Below are positions 1 to 14,255 of a stretch of 64,000 bases of DNA, in pieces. The DNA comes from Polytrichum commune (taxonomy: Eukaryota; Streptophyta; Polytrichopsida; Polytrichales; Polytrichaceae): assembly GCA_950295325.1 (NCBI GenBank), contig OX485806.1:29636001-29700000 (forward strand), read 5' to 3'. The translations under genes and the position numbers were made by a program. The first letter of the stretch is position 1; each line of letters starts with the position of its first letter. Below the pieces are notes generated by a model. That model saw nothing but the letters and a program-made list of their open reading frames with translations, had not been told where the DNA came from and made no database searches.

Positions 1-3000
1 GTCTAGGCCTGCCTCCTCTTTCTTGTAGAGTGCTATAACTTCACGGAGAGTACGATTTGCACGTATAGACAGTGTGTCGTCTGCAACCACGGATTTCTGC
101 AACTATATACACACCAACAACAGCAAGTCAGTGCCACGAGACTCTTCAGAAGAAAAAAAAGAAAACAGGTTACAACAAGATACAGGGCCTATACATGCCT
201 CTGCTAGAAATCATTGCTTTGTCCAAGAAGCTTTGTAAAAAGTCTGTCAATCACTTAGTACCTGAGAAAACTCATCAGCTAGAAGATGGGAGCTGCAATT
301 ACTGGTTGTGAAATTTTCAATTGCGGTGGCTGTGGCTCTGTCTCGCAAACCCGTGAACCAAATGCGAACACATGCTGGTAAAACGCGAAGCAGCATACCA
401 TATATGGCACCTGCCAAACCTACCAGATTGTCCTCCTTCAGTGTCCGCAAACTTTTATCGACAGCAAAGCTTACACTTCCACTTGATACTGCACGAGTGG
501 CTGATATGGCAGCAACACTAATCTTGGCTCCAACTACAGCTCCTCGCCGCCTTGAAGCAGAAGTACCTGCCATATAGTGCAACATCTTTTTATGGATTGG
601 CCATACACAATCATTACTTGACACTATAGTAGTGAGGACACAACTTCACAAGCAAGGACAACTTGAAACCTATCATAAGAGAATCAACAATTGTTACAAG
701 AACATACTAAACCAATGACTGATGCGATCCAAAACCACAAATTGTATGAGACATGAAATACCATTCTCTCACTTGCTAAAATGTTATGAGAGGCCATAGA
801 GTATGATATAAAATAATATGAAACCTGAATTCAGATCCAGTGGAATATGTTGAAAAAGGCAGTCAAGCAGCGTAGATGGTGTGTTCGAATCTTGAGCAAA
901 CTGCAGCAGCCTCTCTCTGGTTGGGGAAAGTGGTGGCAGTGCTTGTAAACGCATTAAAAAAATAGAACAGCCCAGGAAATAATGCACCTGCAATGTGTTC
1001 AACCAAGATGATGTGTGAGAATCTAAAGATAACACACACAAATATGAACTTTAGCAGTACAGCCCCAATGTCCTTAAAATATTCACACTGCAGGTATACA
1101 CCAATAGAATTCACATCTATACTTAAGTTTCCACAAAGGTGGTCTTCAGAACAATGATTACAAAGGTTGAAGACTGTTCGTTAAATTTCTGTGTAAATGA
1201 AGACTCTGATGATAGAGTTATCCATCAACTCAACGGGACATTTGGCTGGGAGTTGGTTGTTTTGCATACAACAACTTCCATGTTCAATAGATTGTTGGTG
1301 CACGTTTGGAGGTAGTGCGGAGCTTTGAACAAAGAAGATTCTAGACTGGTTCATTGAGGGTTAAACTCATTTTGGCATGCCAGGAGGTGCTAAAATGAGT
1401 TTGACCCTCAATGAACCAAAATAGGTTGCTCTTCATTCAAATTCAAACACTACCTCCAAGCATGCACCACAAGTGGGAAGCAATTATTGATTTTGATTAA
1501 AAAACCACAACCAATAGGACATCACAGGATAACCCTAATGAATGCCCTTCCAGTAATAAACAACTGCTTCAAAGAGTTTCAAAGAGGATGATCACGTACA
1601 CGAATAGTTGAAGTTAAAGAGCTCTGAAGGAGTGTGGCTGGGGTTTCCAACACTTTGGAGAGCTCTGGCCGAATCTTGGCAGCAGCTGCAAGTGAAACTT
1701 CTTTTTCAGCCTCCTGCAGAGCACCATCCTCAACCTCTGCTTGGTTAGGGGACACACCGCCACCCCATGTTACTGCTAACTGTTGGAGAGGTTCTTCTGA
1801 TAGAAACTGGAATGCTACCCACTGTAAAGACCTATTTGAGTTTGATGAAAACAAGAGGGCGTAGAGTGCGCTAATCGATCCCTTTCCAACACCCCATAAG
1901 TCCGCTGCTCGAACCGCAGCTTCTCGGGCTCTGGGTGTTGCTTCAAGAGCAACCTCTGCAACACTTTCCCACAAGAATGACTCTGCCACTCGGTGCTTTG
2001 CAATAAGTTTTGCAGCATCATCACCTTGAACATTCGACTCCATCACAGCGGACTCGCTAAGGCCTGTGGCTAAAAGAATGCGAAGAATTCGGTCCATCAT
2101 GTGGTCCTCCAGTGCTTCCCAATTTGATTGTTGTAAAATAGCCAATGTCCTCAGCGCTGCCACAGATTCCATCTTGTTGAGGTCTTTCACTAAGATCAAT
2201 ATCGACATTGTGGTTGCTGCAAGCTCAATCAGGAACTTCCTTCCTGAGAGTTCTTGCAAATCCAACAAGGTACCTTTTTGACTGTCCTTGAAAAACTCGA
2301 CAATAGTTTCAGTCATTTCTTCAAATTCCACGACTGTAGAGTCGAGCCACTTGCGGAGATGCCCGAGAACAAACGTCCACTCATCCACACCAAATTCTTG
2401 CCAACAGTAGGCCACAGATACAGAAATCAACTTTGCTAATGTCAGCTCCTGATGTACACCTGCAGTCGGCTCAGCTGATAATAGCTGAAGTTCATCTTGG
2501 ACAGGAGGAACAATGGATTGTTTCTTCATTAACTTAAAGAGAAGCGACATTTCTAGAAGGCTTACTTTTGCCCGTGAAGCTGCTACCATGCCTGATGTTA
2601 CTCCTGGTAGCAGCAGAGGATAGCAAGCTATGGCCACTTGTAGCCACTGCTTTCTCTCCCACTCCACAGGGACTCCTTCGCAAGAATTTAAGGGTGGATA
2701 ACTAAGAGCTTTGTTCAACCACTCTGAAACATCCTGTTTTAAAGCTCGCCCTTCTTCTTCAAGAAAGCCTTCAGATGTTTCAGATGCTGGCTGACGCATA
2801 ATTGGCATTAGAATAGGCAACACGGCAGGTAACACTTTAAGTGAGCACATGGACGTCTTGGCTTCAGCACTTGATTTGGAAACATACTGGAAAAAGAACT
2901 GATAGGCTTCTGCTTTTCCCCATGCACCCTCGTCCCATAGTAATGCTCTCAACAACATCAACAGGGCATTTGTGTAAGGATCACTTTCAAGTAATGAGCA

Positions 3001-6000
3001 ATCTTCCACACCCTCCTGCACCTGGTTTGAGCTGAATAGGGATGAGCCTTCAAATAGCGACTGGATGCAAATCCTCAGTAAGTGTGGGATCTTTTGCCCT
3101 CTCGCATTTCTTGCAACCTCACATAAAAACTTTATGAGGGTAGTTGGCGCAGCACCTCCTGGCCATTCCCAAGTGCACAGTAGCTCAACTATAAGCCAGA
3201 CTCTGTCAGAAGAGCTACTGGGAATATCATCTGCCATGGAAGGACGCCCAGCATATACTGTTGTTGGCCCAAGATAGGTAGCCAACACATCAGCAAAAGC
3301 ACAAAATTTCTTCTGCAGCTCCTCCTGCACAGAAGATGATCCTATACATGTCATGCAGAAGTACTCAACATAGAGCTACAAATAAATCGCACTGACCTGA
3401 TTTTCCCCCTCTCGATGACCCCCATGACAATGAAGACATGCCCCTAGGTACATGAAGCCCTACCCCTAAGTGTCCCATGAGGATAGGCGAAATACCATGC
3501 AAATTTAAGGTCTACAAATTCCATTCTCAGATTGATTTTGTCCAACAACTTATGAGCTTCCACAACGTGCCCAATGTGCCTCAAAATGTGCTAAGAAAAA
3601 TGACACAAAAACAGGGTTGAGTAGCTTACCTCGTCTAAGGTGGTTGATTTGAGGGGCATGATAATTGGATTTAGATCATCTTTGGATGGAGTAGCATCTG
3701 CCCAAAGGGACCAAGCTGGGCTTGAAGCAAGTGCTGAAGTTATTGTTTCTTGAATTTCCTTCTCTCCAACACACAAATATTCAACAACTTCACATACCCA
3801 AGTGGCACACAGTATAGATGTCAAAACTGCATCTGAATAGTTCCCTTGAAGAAGTGCATTCCTCACAATCTCCAAAAGAATTGAACGAATTCGGGCTCTG
3901 CTCACTGTACTCAGCTCTTGACAGACTGCTGGAGACATATTTTTGCGCAGAGCTTGTAGATAGGTTTTTAAAGAAATTTGACTTTGCTCCAATAGAATAT
4001 CCAATGAAGGGGGTTCGGATCCTAGAGTGTTTCCATAACCATTAAGACTACTACTTGAGGTCACATGTTGCACATCTTCATCCCTCATCTCATCTTCAGA
4101 TTCATCGTGATCTTCATCACCATTTTTCCGAGGTACAGGTTTCAACAAAGCCCAATACATGCAGAAAATAGCCGACAGCAGCTGCGATCCAATATGTTCA
4201 TATTCCACATAAACAGAGGAACACGAGAAAACTCCCAACACTTCTAATGTAGCCCTTGCCATCTCAAAACGTCTTGCTCTCTCACTATCATCAACTGGGA
4301 CATTACTCGATCCCTCATTCGCCTCACCCAACAATATATAGGATTGAGCAGTTTGAATCCATGGTGATTCGTGCAAAGACAGTACATCCAGCAAACGCTG
4401 CAGAAGTTGTTTAAGAATATGAACAGCAGCATCAGGAGTGAGTAGTCGGGACAATTTCATTTCTGGATACTTTGCTCCCAGTAGATTCCTGTATCAGTGA
4501 TCCAAAAAAGCAAGAACAATTATTACAACCATATTTGCAATCAGAAACTCTGAATGTCTAGTTACTGCACGAAAGCATTACCTACACAAAACCAAGTACA
4601 CCACAGGGGATGTCGAAATTGATTCACATGAGAAATTATCAGCTGGATTGAAGAGAGTATTACAACACTGTCAGCAAATATTGGCAAATGGATGATGCAT
4701 TGAATGACCTACCTCAGAAGGTGAAGACATGATGGGTGAGAAAGGCTATTGCTGGATGCCAAAGTCAAACCTACAGCATCAAGTTTTGGAGACCTCCAGG
4801 CTTCGATGGTTCTTGGTTTTCCAAGGATATCTGCCTCTACCCATCTTTCACTAAATTTCTCAACGAGTATGGCCAGCACTTCAACTTGTTTTATATCCTC
4901 CTCAGGAAGGTCCCTGTGATTTTCTCCTGGACGTACCCATGCCGTTGCCTGCTCTAGTGTAGAGCTCCAAAATTGTTGAAATTCTTTGATATCAAAAAAC
5001 GCTAGTAAAAGATCTACTTTAGATGCACTTAATTCTCCGTTCCCAGGTGTTAGGCACCATGGAACGACTTCTTTTTGGAAAAGTTGCTCAGTGCCTTCTA
5101 TAACGGCCATTTCTGTCGTGGCAAATGCAGATGTTCCATATGAAGAAATAAGTTGTCCAAGCAACTTTATTGCTTCTGAGCTCCCCTGCAATCAAAAAAT
5201 GTAGACCTGTAAGCTCCAGCCAAAAATTTGCACATCCAGTAACATCATGAACTTGTCGCAGTGAATAACATTGAGAACTAGTAAGAACGAAGGCACTAAT
5301 AGACACTAAAGGAGCGCATCTATGATCAGAGTAGGGTTTGGATTCAATGTAACTAGTTAAGGCAATTGCAACAACTGGAAAGTAGCTATGGCTTTTCCAG
5401 ACGCCCATGATATGAAGGATTTATAGGCTAAGCTACAAGCTCGCAGTTTTTTCTATACTTAAGAATGTGCATGCATCACAAGTAAACATAAGATTTTTAC
5501 ATATGAATAAGTAAAAAAGTAAACCATTTTTCTGTAAATGATTTCCAAACCCTACTGCATTGTGCATCAACCTAAAGCAGTAAACCATACTTGAGGAGAG
5601 GGCACACGAATGACAAACAACTTTTACAACTAATTCAAGAGGATGACACAAGAAACTGGGAGGTAAGACTTACTGCTGACTTGATCGCTGGGAAAGCCTT
5701 AGCCACAAATGGTTGGACAGCATCCCTTACTGGCCACACTATCTGCTTTCTATCTGTTTGATTCATCTTCCTATCAAGAAGAGAGAAAAACTCTGCAAGG
5801 CGAGCCAGATGAGCATCATTTTCTGGGGAGGTTTCATGAAGAATTTTTAAACCGGTGCTTTGGAAACCAGGCCAGAAAATATCTAGCAGATCATCGTCCT
5901 GGCCAAGCAAGACCATGATGTCAACAATCACACCAACCACTTCTACTGAAGTTTCTTGTGACAAGGTCACATGTCCATCTTTGAGCACAACACTAGGAGG

Positions 6001-9000
6001 AACGGGTTCTTGATCTAGCACTCCTAGATAACAGTACCAAACCATTTTTAGCAGCACCTCCTCCACCAGGAAGTCTTGCAAGTCTTTTGGTGCTTTATCC
6101 ATGGCAAACCTGCAATATTGGACAGGAGTTAATAGGAATAAATTCAGATTTCAACACAAATCAAGCTCTTATGTCCCACTGTAAAAAAAATGTCATCACA
6201 ATGTCTGGATTTCTCCATTCACTTGACCTACATTGACAGCTCTGTAAAAAAAGAGAACTACTTGTTCCAATGCTTGTGAGACAAATACAAATGCAGGAAT
6301 TGACGTATTTGGATCTCTTCAATGTGCAGTAAAACTTGTGCACTGTCACCTACCTAACAGACAATATAGCAACACTGTCTTGATATACAGGTATGCTACC
6401 TTATGCCCAAATTAGCTCCTTGAAGGTTGGAAATTAGCATTCTAGACGATTCCACCAGATGGCCGGAGGATTTTTTGACATTCTTTGAAAGGTAACAACG
6501 GCAAGGAACATTGCATCCAATAAGTTTAAGACTTAGTTTGTGCATTGTTCTAGAAGTAGATGATACAACTGAACCAGCAGTGTTCATGTTCAAACCAAAC
6601 CACCATTGGCTCTTACAAATCTGAAGCCTTTAAAGTGCTTGAATTTGTTACCTCTTGGCATTCTTGACAACCCAGACAAAGCATTCTCGGAAGGTCATCA
6701 GAAGGGCAAGCCTATCTTTGACAGATGCTGATGAATTCATGCCTCGCCAAAGGTTGCTGAAAAATTCTAAGAAAAAACCTTCTGGGGGGGCCACAAATTC
6801 TGGTGGAATGAGTGCAATCAGTGGGAAGATACAGGGGTAAGAAAATTCTTGTGATCCAAAACAGCCATGTCTAAGAAAGTCCCATAATTTAGGAAGAACT
6901 GCTTTGCGAATGCAGGTACATCCCCAAGCTTGAGGAAACCTTTTTGCAAAGAGTAAAATCATTTCCCACATTGGCTGATGGCAACTTGTTGCCTTGTCTC
7001 CGAGAGAACCAAAAACAAGTTTTACAGAATCCTCAAGATTCTCTTGATCTGTGAAAACCTGCACTCAGAACCAGAAAATGTCAGAGAAACAATCACAAAT
7101 TAAATGAATCGGAGAACATCTTCATGTGAAACAATTTATCTAATCACTCAAAAGAATTGTGCAATGGCTGCTACCTGGACATCATGACTATCTGTGGCAA
7201 TGTAATAAGAGAGAAATACCTGTGGTATGTGCTGAATATATGTCCTCAAAGCTTGATACGCTGCAGACCGCACCTGAGAACTTCTATTCTTTACAGAGCT
7301 TTGAAGAGACTTGTGCTTGTGGAAGAGTGAGGTCGCTGCCTCTTTCACAGCTTCTCCTGCCCCTACAGCGGTACTGGTCAGTGAAATCCCTTCTGCAGGT
7401 CCCTCTCTCCAAATTGAGGATGTTGAACCCACTAACACATCAAGGAGTGCAGCCAGAGCAAGCAGAGAAGATGATAAAATCTGCACACAGAACATATGCT
7501 TCAGAACTAAACTAGACAACCCAATCCATGGGAAGCCATACACCAAGAAGGCGACTTCCAGGGTCTATAAAAGTGAAACAAAATTCCACCCACCTAATAG
7601 TGTTATCCTTCAAGTCTCTCAAAAATTCATGTCTTGGTAGGGAGATTTGCCCCACTTCTGACATTTAATGAAGATGACAATATAAAAATGAACTCCTGGT
7701 CAGACTTTCGAGAGCACCATTTTAAGTGCTTTCAAAAGTTTTCCATAGATTCACTTTTATATAAACCATGACTTGACCAAAGTCAAACAACTCCCCTTCA
7801 ATTCACGAAATTGGGGTTCTGACACCACTTGAATGCTATACCACACTGTAAATTGGGGCGAAACTCCCTAATAAAACATGGGTTTTTGAGAGACAAGGAT
7901 AACTTTACTAATTCATGAGAAATAGAACTTGGAAAGTTTTAAAGTGCAATACACTAACCCTCTCCATCTTCTCTGCAACTTCTTCTGATGGAGTGCCCAA
8001 CTCTATGAGTATCTGAGGTGTCAATTTCAGATTCTCATCCACATAATTGACAATGTCTTTCAAGCAATAAACCAATGCATCCACCCTCTTCTTCCGCTCT
8101 TGGAATGTTGCCTGCATGCCATGAAAAATAGTCCTACTATAAGATTTCATCAAGTCTTAAGAATCAATCTCCATTGAATTTGCATGTGCATCAGTACAAA
8201 GAGCAAGGAGAAAAAACATGGTTTTAAATGGCAGGGGTACGACTTTTCATCGCATATGCTGTACGTTTTGCAAATTTCTTTGAACTGCCAGGACATGCAT
8301 CAGGATTTATGCCGTCAGTATGAAAAGACCAAGCACCTGAAACGAATTTTGCGCAGCCTCTGCAACTTCTCGAGATGGATCAAATTGAGCGACCCACCAA
8401 GCCCCCATCAAAGATCGGAGGTGAGGAGCCAACCCTCTTCTGCAAGCATAGAAGGAGTGAGATATCCTTTAGCCCAATAAACCTCTAGTAGATTATCCGA
8501 AATTATTTAATGAGCTATTCGAAAGCAATCAAATGAGGACACATATTCATTTAAAATCGTATTCATTTGAAAGGCAATCCAACAGATTCATAATATGCTA
8601 AACTACGTGATGCGCATTGGGTGAGGTCAGGTTAACCCAGTCTATCCCAACAGGTACACTATGAATGTTAACCTTCTCATTGCCCAAGCACTCAACCCTC
8701 ACATTTATTATGCTTGAGATTAATAGTCATCATCACTCAACTGCTTTCACCATTGCCCAACAGGGGCACACAGATTTCAACAGAAGAAGCAGTAAACATG
8801 GCACATGCTTGGCTCAAAGCACAAGGCAGAAATCAATCACTGCATCCATCAAATCAGGAGTTGGAAAGATCAGAGAGGAAAACACACCCAGCATTGGTAG
8901 TTAGGTCAGCCATTGCATTATGAGCACTTTCCCGCACCTGTCGATTATTGTCTTGAACAAGCCTCTTGTACTCAAAAACCTGTCATTGTAATACACCAAT

Positions 9001-10551
9001 TTGACTCTGAGGAAGAGAAACTACTAAAATCAATACCAACACAAAAAAACTGATGTGAAGACACAATGTTAGATAAAAACCAGGATTGCACAGCACAAAA
9101 CATAGAACAGAGTTCTTTACTGAGAGAAAGATCAGAGTCTATCCCAGCAGGTACCTAAGCAAAAAAAAACTAACACATGTTTTATGATTTTGGTAGTGAA
9201 AGTATACCCATTGCATCAATATGGGTGCGAGATCCTCAACCGAATGCTCCTTAAAAATTCCCCTTAAAGCTGCAAGTGCCTTCAGCTGCAAAGGTCAAAA
9301 CAGACTGCAAAATGTTATCCCAGTTTCTTCTTTGAAGCGAAGCCAATATGTCTTCATGTTGAAGATATACGCAGTGTAAAATACATTCATGAGCTGAAAA
9401 AGTCCAGTTTACCTTTGTGGTTGTGTCTCGTTTAGACAGCCTCTTTAAATGTACTGCTGCTTCTCCATCAACATCCTGCGTAAACCATGCAACTTAGATT
9501 ACTAAAGACATAACAATAGGACGATGAATTGAGAACAATAGAATCAAACAAATTACAGAAAGCATCCCAGATTAAGATACCCATTGCCAACGTGGGGTTT
9601 CTACAAAGACCTTGTCAAAGCCTTGGAGATACTTAGATGAAGGAGCATCACAAAATATCAAAGATCTGAAAATGAGATGGATGTCTGATGGACACACCAA
9701 AGAAACCTCTCTTTCTGCTGAGAGGGTACTTTCCACAAGTGAGCTTCCAACATAACCTCCAAATCCAAGAGGTGCTGCCCCAGGCGTCTGCAAATGCGAT
9801 GCTGCCAAGCTGGATCCATGATTTCAATGGACAGATTATTCCGTCAAAAGATCACAGGCATTCACACATACGACTGACTATCATAAATCATGACTCTGTA
9901 ACTCCCAAATTTGAGCAAAATTGACTTTGGTTGAGTGTTGATACTTGAATGTGAGCTCCAAACACCAAGTAACAAAATCAGGGTCTACATTTCTATGCTC
10001 CAGAGTACCATAGAACTTTCTTCATATACAAATTTACAAAGCTTCTTAGACTTGACTTGTATACATCCTCTTGACCCAAGATGCAGTAATCGCAGGTACG
10101 TAGATGCACACAGACAATATGCACACTTCATCCAACACATAATCTTTTACAGGTCTATCATTCCCAATGGAGTTTGAATGGACTGTGGTTTCCTCAAGTT
10201 TAGGGCCTTGATAATTTTGATATATTAAGGAACTCTAAAATCATCAAAATTTAGTACCCAAATGGAGTAGTCAATTTGATAGAGAATATGAGGGTATAAG
10301 CTTCTGGTAAGAGATCATGCTAAAATATGTCACAATCTACTCAGTCACATTGATTTTATTATGAACTGATTAGATCTGACTTATGTTGCAGTTTTTCTTG
10401 ATCCCTCATTGAACAATCATTCTCCTTTCAGGTTTAAGGGCACTAAGGCTATCTAGTCCAGCTCTTGAAAAAAGTTAGAGAAGTTAAATGCACACCTGCT
10501 GCTTGAAGGCCTCGACTTACTCCGGTTGGGATCTCCCTTTGCCCGCCCCAT
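1..10551 (-). CDS. LTN1: E3 ubiquitin-protein ligase Listerin, 16 exons, C-terminus off the left edge
   Basis: Listerin is the RING E3 of ribosome-associated quality control; it ubiquitinates nascent chains stuck on 60S subunits. Exons, 5' to 3' on the minus strand: 10551-10496, 9809-9611, 9475-9413, 9285-9208, 8979-8888, 8439-8337, 8111-7959, 7480-7220, 7058-6652, 6109-5674, 5185-4713, 4488-3630, 3324-1600, 987-825, 566-262, 96-1. All borders are GT-AG and the phases join into one frame of about 1823 residues. The start is [19 protein letters not shown], followed by the family signature GFGGYVGSS near residue 34. Also recognisable are [90 protein letters not shown], and [17 protein letters not shown] with WFTGLRDR. 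These are helical HEAT-like repeats. Plant Listerins run to about 1900 aa, so roughly 100 residues (rest of RWD, RING) lie outside. The 3' half of exon 2 (9611-9680) is the least certain; a small intron there is possible. Confidence 0.93.
1214..1536. mobile_element. Palindromic MITE, family 1, copy A
   Basis: A 323-bp element in the Listerin intron 988-1599. It begins AGAGTTATCC and ends GGATAACCCT, nearly perfect inverted termini. The interior is also self-complementary: an arm at 1350-1373 pairs with 1392-1415 around an 18-base loop containing GGCATGCC. The outer parts GGAGGTAGTG and CACTACCTCC pair as well. There is no coding capacity. It shares arrangement and sequence with five other copies in this window. 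Confidence 0.8.
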
Positions 10552-11674
10552 CTCCACCAGATGGACTGTAATTGCAAGTCCAATCACCAAGAAACAATCT
10601 CAGACCATTAACCTTCAAGCAAAGAAGTTCCAAAAATACATCATTACCTATAACTCACACCTTTAATGACATCATGTTCAGTACATTGAATTCATTCCAT
10701 CTCCATCAAAGTTACATATACTTCTTCCACACATGGCAGTCCCTAATTATTTTCTTAAACCAGCTCATTCTGAATTATGGTTATATAAGATCATCTCAGT
10801 ACTCATCAGCTCCCGCATTTAAACTATGCCTCGATATACACTTGACTGTCGGTTGCATACAAAGAATCATAAATACATATAAACCTAAGGCACCCTTGGT
10901 AACCGGAAGAAAAGGCAATTCACTGAATTTTCCTGCAAACTGAGGAGAATTTGAAGTGCAGGATACTATTTGCCTAAGTACTATGAGTTCATAAAAGGAT
11001 CAGGAACGCAAATTTGCTATATCTGGCACCTCCAGATAATCGAAACAAGGAAGATTGCATCCAAAACCTCACCGAGAATAGTAAAAACCCATAAAATCAC
11101 CGACAGAACCCTCAAAGCAAATAATTGAATGTTCTGCGAGCATAGAATTTCAGCAACCAAGGGGCCCTTCCACAAACATATTCATGTCTTCGAATTATGT
11201 CGAAACCCTAAACAAGCAACAGCAGCATCGGAGGGTGTCATCTCACACTTGGTTACTTTTGGTTGCTCAAGGGGAATTCCTGGACCAAATTGAATGCGGT
11301 AAGTTGCGTTGGATCAAAAAAAAAGCATTGGAGCTTACCGAATGCTCAAGAACTTGCGATCATGCGATTTGGCCGATGCAGATTGATGCAATGAGTTAGA
11401 AGAGTGATGCGGTGCAGAGTGAGTTGTGTCTTGTCGGGAACAGGGGACTATTAGGGTTGGGAAAGACCTGGAGCAATTCTCAGTGTACGTTACTGTAGCT
11501 TTTAACTAGAATCATGGGGTACGATTGAAATTTCTTGTTAATTAACTACCCGTCTACATATTCAAAATCTGATGTGGCAGGCGTCTGCTTAAATTCAATT
11601 TCAAACTCAATTTCCAACCAATTCTTTAATAACAGGTGGCACTTTTTGGCCAGACATGATTAGTTTACACCTTA
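10552..11674 (-). promoter_or_regulatory. Listerin 5' leader and promoter region
   Basis: About 1.1 kb upstream of the Listerin start codon, read leftward. I see no coding exon here. A transcription start cannot be placed by eye, and a leader intron is possible. Short frames on the plus strand at 10572-10943 and 11184-11399 have no recognisable protein character. Confidence 0.35.
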
Positions 11675-12170
11675 GGGCCACTTCACACACGAGACTGAGA
11701 GCCCACGACCATTACACTTCAAGCACTCTCATTGGTGGAAAAGGCGGAGCTGGTCCAAGTTCGCTTCACACTATGCTTGAGGGACCACCGGAGTATATGA
11801 ATGCAAGATGGATGGAAAGTCTACGTGGATTCCTACATGGCATCGAATGGATCGTGTTTCATGGTCACTTGGACTATTTTCAAAAACCACCTCTCAACGT
11901 AGGCCTAACTCAAAAATGGGAGACCATGGCACTCCGAATGCTCACAACCGTTGATTTATTCTATCTTGTCATGTGTGAGGATCCACATGAATAGAATTCA
12001 TTGAAATAGCAGTTGGTTGAGGGCCTGGTCACATATGACTTCACACTACACTGAGGGTCCGTGACCACACTACATGATTTTGGAGGTGTGTTAGGACGGC
12101 CTTTGGACACTTTCTTTTGGGCTCTCACAATTTCGTGGTCGTTGCTCTTGGCTCATGTGTGAAGTGGCCC
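11675..12170. mobile_element. Tourist-like (PIF/Harbinger-type) MITE
   Basis: A 496-bp element with inverted termini beginning GGGCCACTTCACACA on both ends; the right end reads TGTGTGAAGTGGCCC. It is flanked on both sides by TTA (11672-11674 and 12171-12173), the target-site duplication typical of PIF/Harbinger elements. GGGCC termini also fit that superfamily. The 112-codon frame inside (11656-11994) starts outside the element and looks like chance. A shorter relative sits at 55500-55746. Confidence 0.75.
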
Positions 12171-12496
12171 TTAGGTCAGCGTGACAACTAAAACTGACAT
12201 AAATAATGCATTGAGTATAGTTTTGTTGGTTCCGACCCATATCATGAGATAGAAGCATTGTGGAGATTACGATTTACTGGTAATAGGGCCTGGGTGATGC
12301 ATGATAGAACTTAATGGATAAGGTCTCGAGAAGCTTGGTGGAAGTTCATTGCAATTTTCAATTTAATATCAAAAGAACTGGTAATTCATAATAATCATTT
12401 CTAAAAGTCATTCTAGGACAGAGCCTCTCATGGCAAAGCCACATTCCCATGTTATATAAGTGTCAACTTTATGTACTTTCTCTTTGGCACGATCGA

Positions 12497-12830
12497 GAAG
12501 ATTCCAATGCATTAAGGACCACACCATTTGGGTCACAATCATATGCAAAAGTTATGAAGGTTAACAATTTTTTTTTAAACCAACAAGTTATGCCCCGAAT
12601 GTTCAGACAATGTACACCTTTATGATCAATATAGACCTATAGTATAATAAAATTTAAAGTATTGGTTTTAGGTCATGAAGATTCCAATGCATTAAAGACC
12701 GTACCATTTGGGTGATGGTCATATGCAAAAGTTATGAAGGTTAACAAAAACATTTTACCACCAGCATGATCTGCCCCGTTTGTTCAAACAATGTACATCT
12801 TCATGATCAATATGTCTATTGTATAAGGAT
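12497..12830. repeat. Two-copy tandem duplication, period about 180 bp
   Basis: The segment starting GAAGATTCCAATGCATTAA at 12497 recurs from 12677 with substitutions. Both copies share CATATGCAAAAGTTATGAAG and the later CAATGTACA..TCATGATCAATAT stretch. No coding signal. It probably arose by an old local duplication. Confidence 0.75.
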
Positions 12831-13844
12831 TTTTTAGTATTGGGTTTAGGTCATGTTTGGGTTCTAAAATACATATCTTAAACTCAACCATAAGTACATG
12901 CATGACAAAACATTACTATTATTATGAAAGGTTGTCACATGGTGACTTCATCCACAAATATGATGGGCTATATCCATAAGGCCTTGAGGCCTTTGAAAGG
13001 CTAGGGATTCGTGGTGTCTATGTAAACTCACCCGTCAGCAAGCTGAAAACACAATAAACTATTATATAATCTGAAAAAAATAACGTTAAATCATTTGACT
13101 CAAGAAATGGCATTAGAGATCTTGAATTTGTCAATATGGACTCCAGTTGGAATGGATTGGCCCTCAACCTTGTAGGGGGGCTTGTTTTACTAGACTCCTT
13201 CATCCATGATGAATGAGTTTACATGTGACGTCACGAACCCCAAGGCGTTTGTAATGAAACACAAAAAGTCCTACCATAGTCCCAAGGAGGTTTTTACAAA
13301 CAATTGCCCAATAATTTAACAGCTATGCCTTGAAGCACAGCTCCAGGTTTGCCTTTCTTTCTTTCTTTCTTTCTTTTCGTCCATAAGTTTGTTCCTAGAT
13401 GAATATATGTGGTTGGATGTGGAAACTAGATACCTAACGTGAGTGAAACTAAGTTGAGTTTGGGAAATTTGAAATTCATGTAAGAAACCATATAAAGCTA
13501 CATGGAACCTAAGATATCGTTAAAAATTAAAACCTTTAAAAAAATGTACAGATCATTCCATTACATGTTTGAGCACTTCAAAAGTCAGACAAAAAAAAAA
13601 TTCTATACAGAGCTAGCTTATTTTTGTTCAGTGCCACTTTAGAAAGACTTTGCATATAGCTCTATTCCATGTTACATAACCCCAACCTAGCCTATTTCTT
13701 TCAGTTCGAAGTTGGCTTGGCTTGCACCTTCACTCCTAGAATCTCATAAAACTTTCCTCATTGGCCTCGTCATCCAATAAGAGTGCATCTCTCACATTTT
13801 CACCAAACACAAAGGGGGCAAAACTATCATAACATTATTAAGTT
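12831..13844. other. Intergenic, no gene seen
   Basis: AT-rich sequence without a supportable frame. It contains a TTTC microsatellite at about 13351-13376. Confidence 0.6.
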
Positions 13845-14255
13845 GCATGGTTGTAAGGCACCACGGGCCTTGGCTTGGTGGTTAGGGCTCATGGCCCCCA
13901 ATGAGGAGGTTGTGGGTTCTATTCCCCATGCCGGCGTGGTGCTCACCACCTTAGTCCACCCAACTATGGTGGGGGGTCCTTGGACCTTGTTGTATGGGTA
14001 CCTCAAAGCCCTTTGGGGGGATACCATGTCCGGTATCTTCAAGGCACTAGTGGCTAGCTAGGAACTAGTATAGTGTGTCACTATAGTGTCCATCCTCGAA
14101 AGGGGAGAGTAGTATTGTCCCAATGCCCCCCTTGTCCAGTGGGCATCGGGTCATTGGCATTATGAACGGACACTTTATTCACGCCGGCCCCTTGCTAAAA
14201 AGGGACCGGAGTTTCTATCTATCTATCTTTCTATCTATCTATCTGCATGGTTGTA
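13845..14255 (+). mobile_element. tRNA-derived SINE with target-site duplication
   Basis: The body is 13856-14244, about 389 bp. The 5' part looks like a tRNA gene: an A-box-like TGGCTTGGTGGTTAGGGC (about 13871) and a B-box-like GGTTCTATTCC (13915). The 3' end is a TCTA/TCTT simple repeat (about 14213-14244) following a pyrimidine tract. The flanks are a perfect 11-bp direct repeat GCATGGTTGTA at 13845-13855 and 14245-14255. The internal composition is G+C-richer than the neighbourhood. The open frames on both strands inside it are not genes. Confidence 0.85.

Noticed and set aside
6396-6593. Open minus-strand frame in a Listerin intron, possible extra exon
   Set aside because: Joining 6652 directly to 6109 gives [16 protein letters not shown] in the right phase and matches the spacing in other plant Listerins; the frame between has no family similarity.
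11656-11994. 112-codon plus-strand frame
   Set aside because: It starts outside and runs into the Tourist-like MITE, so it crosses an element boundary.
13783-14061. Overlapping plus and minus frames of 92 and 71 codons
   Set aside because: They lie in the SINE and are explained by its GC-rich, stop-poor sequence.
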